From assembly GCA_900553465.1 (NCBI GenBank), contig USDT01000007.1:1-64000 (forward strand): a DNA stretch of 64,000 nucleotides. Reading direction: 5' to 3'. The DNA comes from an uncultured Prevotella sp. GTDB taxonomy: Bacteria > Bacteroidota > Bacteroidia > Bacteroidales > Bacteroidaceae. The notes beneath the pieces are model-generated. The model worked only from the letters and a program-made list of their open reading frames with translations. It had not been told where the DNA came from and searched no databases. Position numbers and translations under genes: made by a program. This document shows, in pieces, positions 58,169-64,000 of this stretch; within the stretch, counting starts at the first letter, position 1, and each line of letters opens with the position of its first letter.

Positions 58169-61100
58169 ATGAGAAAACTATTACTTGTCTTCATTGCCCT
58201 CATCGGGTGTATTTTAACCATTGAGGCGCAGACTTCTTACGAGAGAACAACAGGTACACAAGACGGAAATCTGAGAAAAATGAACCGTCAGAGTCATTTT
58301 GCCACTACCAAAACAATCGTAAAAACAGCTGCACAAGCCTTGTATGCAGACGCAGCACCGGAAAACGCTATAGAGACACCGTTCTCACACGACCTTGGCA
58401 AGAACAGCGACGTGGTTGACATTGTGAAACAATATACATCCATCAACGTCAACAACGACGACAGAAGCTGGAAAATAGCAACGGTGAACAACTACAGTGC
58501 ATGTATGCCACCCAAAGCTGAGGACATAGAAGAGAGCGACGACTGGCTTATATCGGTGCCTGTACACATGCCCGCCGGCGACTATGTCGTGTCTTTCGAC
58601 CTCGGATACACGGGCACCAGTGCTACAGGCGTGAAGCTCGAAGTGAAACTGGGCACTGCTCCCACTGTGGAAGGCATGACCACTGAAATAGCGGCACCAA
58701 CCGTTTTCGAGACAAAAGACCAGACAAAATATGAATACAACTGCAAGATAACCGAGGAAGGATATTATTATATAGGTGTGCACAACCTCACTACAAAAGA
58801 AATGAACGGCACCGTGAAACTCTTCAATCTGAGCGTAAGAAGCGGCAGCGTGGAACCTGTAGTGCCGGTTGATCCTCCGGCAGCGGGCAAGCTGACATGG
58901 GTGCTTGCGCCCAAAGGCGAACTGAAGGCCGACCTTACCTACACCGCACCTACCAAAACCAAAGCGGGCGCCGACCTCACGGAGATAACCAAAGTGGAGA
59001 TAACCTCGCGCTGGGGTGTGGACATTTTCACGTATGAGAATGTGAAACCCGGCGAGGTGATTGAGATAAAAGACGTGGAGATGTACGCCGGATTCAACAA
59101 CTGTCTTACAGCTGTGGCATACACAGGCGAGACAGCCGGCGAGAAGGTGGAGCACAAAAACATATTCTGCGGACCGGACGCGCCGCTCGCACCACAGAAT
59201 GTCAGACTGGTGGTAAGCGACGATTTCAAGTCGGCAGTGCTCTCATGGGACGCTGTAGGCGAGACTGGCATGAACGGCGGATATGTAGATCCGGCCGAAG
59301 TAACATACTACATCTTCGACGCCTTCGGCTCATACTACGATCCTGCCATTGCAACGACAAGCGAAACTTCAATAGAGATAGATTATCCCGAACTCAAAGG
59401 CCAGGACTTTGTGGCATATCAGGTGACGGCGGGTTACGGCGAAAACTACTCCGACTACACCAGCTCAGCCATAGTGACAATAGGCGAGCCGGACAAACTG
59501 CCGTACGCAGAATCGTTCACAAACGGCCGCTACGACAACGTGTGGCTCGTCGATCCAAAGTCTGACGGCGACAACCAGATGATGGGAACAGTGGACGACG
59601 ATTACTTCCCGTCGCTCATAGATCCGACCGATCCCGACGCCCCCACTCCGCTGACATCGCAGGACGGCGACAACGGATTCTTCTACTGGCTGCCATATGA
59701 GAAGGATGTGATGTACGGAATGATTTCCACCCGCGTCGACATATCCGCCGCATCCAATCCTGCTCTTGAGTTCTGGTATCAGGGACAAGGCAGCGCACTG
59801 GACGTGCTCATATCTAAAGACGACGCGCCATTCGAGGTGGCTGAGACCATAGACCTGCAGCAAACGCCCACCACAGAAGGATGGACGCTGGCCACTATAC
59901 CGCTCAACGCCTATAAGGACGCTAAAGCCATACAGTTCGAACTGCGTCTGCGCGCCATACACAACGATGCGGACAAGACATGGAGCGTGCCGCTCGACAA
60001 CATACGCATACGCGACGTTGTGGACAAAGACCTGCGGCTCGTGTCGATAGACGCACCGGCAAACGTGGCTGTGGGTGAGAAGATGAACCTGAAGGCACGC
60101 ATCGAGAATATAGGCAACGACATAACCAAAGGAAAAGTTGAATGGACTGTCAACGGCAATAAGGCCGGAACATCAGCCATACCGGCCATGAAGTCGAACG
60201 CGTTTGCCGACGTTGAGTTCGAGTATGAAGTACCTATCAACTCTTCCGAGACACTGTATGTGACAGCCGTAGCCGTGCTCGAAGGCGACGGATGCGAAGC
60301 CAACAACGCGGCAGAGAAGACCGTAAGCGTAACTCTTAACGACTATCCTACAGTGACAGACCTCACATACACCATGTCTGAAACAGACGCCACGGTCAAC
60401 CTCTCATGGTCGGCACCATCGCTCGATGGCCTCACCGACGTGAAAACCGTGACCGAAGACTTCGAGAATCCTGCCTACACGCCGATGTCAATAAGCGGTG
60501 CCGGCAAATGGACCGTGTACGACGGCGACAAGCTTGCAACATACAATATATTCCGCGAGACCAACAACCCGTACCAGACACAGCCCATGGCGTTCCAGCT
60601 GTTCAACCGCACCGTGGCCGAAGTGCCCGATATATATTGGGCCGATGCCCAACCGCACAGCGGCGAAACATTCATGATGGCTCCGAGCTGTTCGTACGAC
60701 TACAACGACAACTGGCTCATTTCGCCCGAACTGTCAGGCAACGCTCAGACCGTATCATTCTGGGCAAAGAGCTGCATGATATCATGGGGCGAGACGTTTG
60801 AAGTGGTTTATTCCACAACAGGCAACAGCCCCGAGGACTTCACACATACGGCGGACGTGGAGAATTTCCCGACAGACGGCATAATACCCGAAGTATGGAC
60901 AGAATATAAGGTGGCGCTCCCCGAAGGCACAAAGTATTTCGCCATACGCCACAAGACATTCGACACGCTAGCACTGATGATAGACGACGTGACATTCGAA
61001 AGCGCACCCGACGTGCCGGAAGACATTGCACTTGTGGGCTATCACGTGTTCCGCAACGGTGAACAGCTGACCGATGAACCCGTTACCGCTACAACATACA

Positions 61101-61369
61101 CCGACAATCCTCTGGAAGGCGGCACTGCATCAGACGGAATGGAGTTCGCATACACCGTAGTACCTGTCTACAACTACGGTCCGGCACCGGTAAGCAACGA
61201 GGTGGTTGTGGCCATAAGCACCGGCATAAGCAATATCGGCAGCGACGACAAGAACGCCGGAACAGTGTATTACAACATCAACGGCATGCAAATAAAAGAA
61301 AGCAATCTCACTCCTGGAATATATGTGAAAGTTACAAAAGGACAATCCAAGAAGATTGTTGTGAAATAA
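58169..61369 (+). CDS. Large secreted multidomain protein with T9SS-like C-terminal domain
   Basis: 1066 residues. Signal peptide MRKLLLVFIALIGCILTIEA, then alternating beta-sandwich domains. Two choice-of-anchor-J-like modules are recognisable by YAESFTNGRYDNVWLVDPKS with ALEFWYQGQGSALDVLISKD, and by MMAPSCSYDYNDNWLISPEL with VSFWAKSCMISWGETFEVVY. Fibronectin-III-like modules lie between (VTDLTYTMSETDATVNLSWS, DLRLVSIDAPANVAVGEKMN). The C-terminus GTVYYNINGMQIKESNLTPG and IYVKVTKGQSKKIVVK is a type-A-like sorting signal, so it is probably exported by the type IX system. Ligand unknown. Confidence 0.82.
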   Translation: MRKLLLVFIALIGCILTIEAQTSYERTTGTQDGNLRKMNRQSHFATTKTIVKTAAQALYADAAPENAIETPFSHDLGKNSDVVDIVKQYTSINVNNDDRSWKIATVNNYSACMPPKAEDIEESDDWLISVPVHMPAGDYVVSFDLGYTGTSATGVKLEVKLGTAPTVEGMTTEIAAPTVFETKDQTKYEYNCKITEEGYYYIGVHNLTTKEMNGTVKLFNLSVRSGSVEPVVPVDPPAAGKLTWVLAPKGELKADLTYTAPTKTKAGADLTEITKVEITSRWGVDIFTYENVKPGEVIEIKDVEMYAGFNNCLTAVAYTGETAGEKVEHKNIFCGPDAPLAPQNVRLVVSDDFKSAVLSWDAVGETGMNGGYVDPAEVTYYIFDAFGSYYDPAIATTSETSIEIDYPELKGQDFVAYQVTAGYGENYSDYTSSAIVTIGEPDKLPYAESFTNGRYDNVWLVDPKSDGDNQMMGTVDDDYFPSLIDPTDPDAPTPLTSQDGDNGFFYWLPYEKDVMYGMISTRVDISAASNPALEFWYQGQGSALDVLISKDDAPFEVAETIDLQQTPTTEGWTLATIPLNAYKDAKAIQFELRLRAIHNDADKTWSVPLDNIRIRDVVDKDLRLVSIDAPANVAVGEKMNLKARIENIGNDITKGKVEWTVNGNKAGTSAIPAMKSNAFADVEFEYEVPINSSETLYVTAVAVLEGDGCEANNAAEKTVSVTLNDYPTVTDLTYTMSETDATVNLSWSAPSLDGLTDVKTVTEDFENPAYTPMSISGAGKWTVYDGDKLATYNIFRETNNPYQTQPMAFQLFNRTVAEVPDIYWADAQPHSGETFMMAPSCSYDYNDNWLISPELSGNAQTVSFWAKSCMISWGETFEVVYSTTGNSPEDFTHTADVENFPTDGIIPEVWTEYKVALPEGTKYFAIRHKTFDTLALMIDDVTFESAPDVPEDIALVGYHVFRNGEQLTDEPVTATTYTDNPLEGGTASDGMEFAYTVVPVYNYGPAPVSNEVVVAISTGISNIGSDDKNAGTVYYNINGMQIKESNLTPGIYVKVTKGQSKKIVVK

Positions 61370-61402
61370 TCGTACTATACAACAGTCCTTTAAAATGAAT
61401 TT

Positions 61403-61440
61403 CGGCGGGATATTGTTTCATGACAATATCCCGCTGATTT
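61403..61440 (+). terminator. Terminator behind the 58169 gene
   Basis: CGGCGGGATATTGT and ACAATATCCCGCTG form a long stem with a six-base loop, followed by ATTTTGT. It lies 34 bp after the stop codon. Confidence 0.75.
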
Positions 61441-62367
61441 TGTATATAATATATGCTTTTGCATGCATTGCCGTCCTCCGAAGGCACTCACATTAGTACG
61501 CAAACATGGTAATAACACGTCTCTGTAGAAATATGATGTGGACAGGGTTTTATCCGTAAATCGCCACAAAAGGCACAAACCGTTCTGACAGTGCGGAACG
61601 GCACAGACTACTACCACGCGGTCGTCACGTGATGAGAAATACGTGTTGGCGCAACCGTCAGACCACAGCCGCACGAAATGTACGGGTTAAGGGTGCTTAT
61701 CATAGCGCCCGATAGCGGCACTTTTAAAGAAAACTCGGGAGACGGACTTACAGTTTTTTTTGACTTTTTTTTTGACAAAACAAAATCGCGAAAGAGATGT
61801 AAAGAAATGTTAATTCCGACATATTATAGCCTGTTTCGCATTATACCGTCTTTTCATATACCCTGCCCGATAATCAGGAACAGTCCGTATGACGTTCCGG
61901 TTATGCCCGTTTCACGGTCTGATTAAGTCCATATCAGTGTGCAATATTGCGCATATCAGGGCATGAAACGGGCAATATCAGAGGCTGAAACGGTGCATTT
62001 CGCATCATGAAAAAACACATATCGGATGTAAGTTATTGGTATACAGCCGTTTGCATAAAGCTCTTATTTTTCGCGAATTTGCGGCCGAAGGAGAGTCAGC
62101 ACGCAAATATTCTCTTATTTTTCGGGGTAGAACAGAAAACTCGGACGGAAAAACCGCAACACGCTTACAGTCTGAAAGTACGCCTGTCTGTCTAATCCGG
62201 ACAGATACATACCGCACTTACACGGAACTGAAGACGCAGGCTTTCATACGCTATATGTCCACACTGATTTTCTACCGGGCCAATACACCGGAACAAAGTG
62301 CGAAAAACGAATCATCGTTTATAAAAGACATGCAAGCAAAAGGATTTTTATAAAAAATTTAAATTTA
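61441..62367. other. Long intergenic region without a convincing gene
   Basis: Only short frames on both strands, with low-complexity or unlikely composition (for example 61678-61926 and 62007-62353). I see no RNA gene, repeat array or insertion sequence. Part of it (about 61680-62200) is less AT-rich and contains GATAATCAGG- and CATATCAG-like words of unknown meaning. Confidence 0.5.
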
Positions 62368-62401
62368 TTGTTTTTTATTCAAATATTTATACATACTTTT
62401 G
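62368..62401 (+). promoter_or_regulatory. Promoter of the 62475 gene
   Basis: TACTTTTG at 62394-62401 matches the -7 consensus; TTGT (62368-62371), 22 bp upstream, is an imperfect -33 element. Start codon 73 nt downstream. Confidence 0.55.
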
Positions 62402-62474
62402 CGCCAAATACACAATCAAATCGTACAGACACACTTCGTGCCATAGAAAAAGACAAACCCAACACTGAATTATC

Positions 62475-63272
62475 ATGTTTAAGAAAAGTACTGGAAAATA
62501 TGCTTCAATGCTTGTTTTTCCATTGTTAATGGCCGGACTTTCCACTGAAGCCGCGGCTCAGACAGAATTTTCAGTAAAGCCATACAGCGGGGTATGCAGT
62601 ATGGAGATGAATGAAAGTTTGATGGCATGTACCACAGCCGGAGCGGCATACAGCGCCACTGACGCCACAGCCACCAGCATAAACGGCGGCACGCAGCCCG
62701 GAACATCGCTTTCGCCGCAACTGTATGGCATAGACATGCAACCATCAGAACCCGAATACCGGCACCACACCATTTATGGCAACATAGGCTACGGACGCAT
62801 CATAAGCTCGGTCTACATGGCGGAAGGAGCTACAGGCAATCCGAGAAACGGATTTTTCTGGCAACTTGGATATGATTGGACTGCAAAGTGCGGAATAGGC
62901 GCAGGACTGATGTACAACGGCTTCAGATCATCATTCGACTACTACGACGTAAGCTGCAGCGCCAACATCATGTATCTGGCACCGCAGATGGTGATAAAGA
63001 AATACTACGACACATGGGCGCTTGAAGGAAAAATAGGCGTAGGCTACTTCAGATACAGCGAATCGGCAGAAGGCATTTCTTCATCTACATCAGGCTTCGG
63101 ATATAATGTACATGCGGGTATCGAATATCTGGTTTCCGAACATGTGGGCATAGGTGCTTCGCTCGGATTCATCACAGGTTCGCTGCCCGAACAGCAGGAA
63201 GTGAGCGAACACAACAAGCGTACAGGTATATCCATCCTGGATATCGGTGCCGGCGTAAGATTCCACTTCTGA
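62475..63272 (+). CDS. Outer-membrane beta-barrel protein
   Basis: 265 residues. Signal peptide KYASMLVFPLLMAGLSTEAA, a low-complexity Thr/Ala/Ser-rich segment (about 45-80), then a barrel of alternating strands: HTIYGNIGYGRIISSVYMAE, FFWQLGYDWTAKCGIGAGLM, WALEGKIGVGYFRYSES. The last strand ILDIGAGVRFHF ends in Phe, the usual outer-membrane signature. Small porin-like or structural barrel; ligand unknown. Confidence 0.75.
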   Translation: MFKKSTGKYASMLVFPLLMAGLSTEAAAQTEFSVKPYSGVCSMEMNESLMACTTAGAAYSATDATATSINGGTQPGTSLSPQLYGIDMQPSEPEYRHHTIYGNIGYGRIISSVYMAEGATGNPRNGFFWQLGYDWTAKCGIGAGLMYNGFRSSFDYYDVSCSANIMYLAPQMVIKKYYDTWALEGKIGVGYFRYSESAEGISSSTSGFGYNVHAGIEYLVSEHVGIGASLGFITGSLPEQQEVSEHNKRTGISILDIGAGVRFHF

Positions 63273-63346
63273 TGATACGGCTCCGGAAGGCCCGTCCACA
63301 ACTTATAAACATAACTTATCAACAAACTTATCAACAATTATAAAAC

Positions 63347-63760
63347 ATGTTTGGTCCATTTGTTTTCTTTGAAATTACAGTATTTCTTATCATCATCACA
63401 GTAGCCATACTGCAGATAATCCTGCTTTTCAAGATATGGAAAATGACCAACGACGTGGCCGATATTAAGGAACTGCTGTTCGATAAATTCTCCGGACGCA
63501 GAAAGATAATCCCCAAATACACTTCCGGCAGATACCGTATCGCCATATACAAACCAAGAAATCTAAAAGTGATGGTGATTGAAAAGGAAGACGAACATAT
63601 GTATAAATGCATGTCCGTTGACGGAAAGAGCCTCTTCTACTTCAACGAAGAAAACCTGCAATATGTGGATAACGGCAATGCCGAAGAAAAAAAATCAGAA
63701 ACGGACAACAAGCCGGAGCAGACGCCGCATGATGTCAATACTGACGCAAGACAGGAATAA
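63347..63760 (+). CDS. Small membrane-anchored hypothetical protein
   Basis: 137 residues. An N-terminal helix (VFFEITVFLIIITVAILQII) is followed by a cytoplasmic or periplasmic domain with VADIKELLFDKFSGRRKIIP and YKCMSVDGKSLFYFNEENLQ, and a disordered Glu/Asn/Asp-rich tail. 74 bp after the barrel gene and ended by a terminator, so the two may be co-transcribed. Not recognised. Confidence 0.65.
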   Translation: MFGPFVFFEITVFLIIITVAILQIILLFKIWKMTNDVADIKELLFDKFSGRRKIIPKYTSGRYRIAIYKPRNLKVMVIEKEDEHMYKCMSVDGKSLFYFNEENLQYVDNGNAEEKKSETDNKPEQTPHDVNTDARQE

Positions 63761-63843
63761 GACACATGCTGGCAAATAAAAACCGGCATGAAAGGAAATT
63801 TATTTCCACACAACTTATATAACGCTGTGTAAAGACAGAACAG

Positions 63844-63880
63844 AAGGGATTGGCAGGCTGGCCGATCCCTTTTATTTTTT
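63844..63880 (+). terminator. Terminator behind the 63347 gene
   Basis: AAGGGATTGGC and GGCCGATCCCTT close a five-base loop and are followed by TTATTTTTT. The last 120 bases of the window show no gene. Confidence 0.8.
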
Positions 63881-64000
63881 ATAAACTAATATTGTGGAAA
63901 ACCACATAATAACTGTTGAGAAGAAATATTGTCTGCTCTGCCACGCCACATGCCTCACACATTATCTATATCTTATTGTTTTATTAAGCTATAAAAATAT

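Noticed and set aside
61678..62353. Several short frames between 61678 and 62353
   Set aside because: No ribosome sites, no conserved character and overlapping alternatives in all phases; treated as intergenic.
1..64000. tRNA, rRNA or CRISPR array
   Set aside because: Reading for cloverleaf ends, rRNA segments and regularly spaced identical repeats gave nothing convincing.

Overview
The window is a piece of a Bacteroidales chromosome (Bacteroides/Prevotella group). Promoters follow the TTTG / TAnnTTTG pattern, two secreted proteins end in type IX-secretion-like tails, and the conjugation genes have the Bacteroidetes-specific CTnDOT-type order. Bases 1 to about 51,100 are the inside of an integrative conjugative element (ICE). 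From about 51,300 to the end is ordinary host chromosome with a different codon style (heavy use of ATA and ACA). No integrase for the ICE itself is visible, so its other end lies to the left of the window.

ICE layout. 1-5.4 kb: cargo rich in small membrane proteins, a broken toxin-like C-terminus, a duplicated small membrane gene (possible immunity genes), a DKNYY-repeat protein and a decayed DUF4120 gene. 5.4-6.4 kb: three small unknown genes on the minus strand. 6.6-10.4 kb: mobilization genes mobC (coupling protein), mobB (relaxase) and mobA on the minus strand, with a hairpin-rich probable oriT at 10.44-10.64 kb. 11.1-13.5 kb: traA-traD type genes. 13.7-14.6 kb: two minus-strand genes, one a SLOG/DUF1273 protein. 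14.9-25.6 kb: the type IV secretion operon traE-traQ. A peptidoglycan lysozyme gene follows, split by a 3.85-kb mobile element carrying three consecutive tyrosine recombinases (a RIT, recombinase-in-trio, element). 30-37.2 kb: a mosaic of cargo modules (outer-membrane proteins, a TonB-receptor-like barrel, a TPR/coiled-coil regulator); its joints hold diverged duplicate gene tails and related terminators. 37.2-50.8 kb: a long minus-strand block of mostly unknown accessory genes, including a J-domain protein and a 1000-residue methylase-helicase fusion.

The most notable observation is a family of five dispersed, about 160-175-nt, highly structured elements (6456, 14619, 38546, 45784, 50882). 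Their stems covary in sequence, while an internal motif (AAAATACCGC...GCGAGGATGATTTT) and an unpaired ACCTTTG(C) are kept. Every copy lies 35-48 nt upstream of the first gene of a minus-strand gene group, in the same orientation. This looks like a shared cis-regulatory system of the ICE: a leader RNA (antitermination or riboswitch-like) or a single-stranded-DNA promoter used on entry into a recipient. I do not recognise it as a named family.

Host part (51.5-64 kb): two tandem AraC-family regulators, a frameshifted secreted protein, an exported peptidase-T-like M20 metallopeptidase, a 1066-residue multidomain secreted protein, an outer-membrane barrel and a small membrane-anchored protein. No rRNA, tRNA or CRISPR array was seen.
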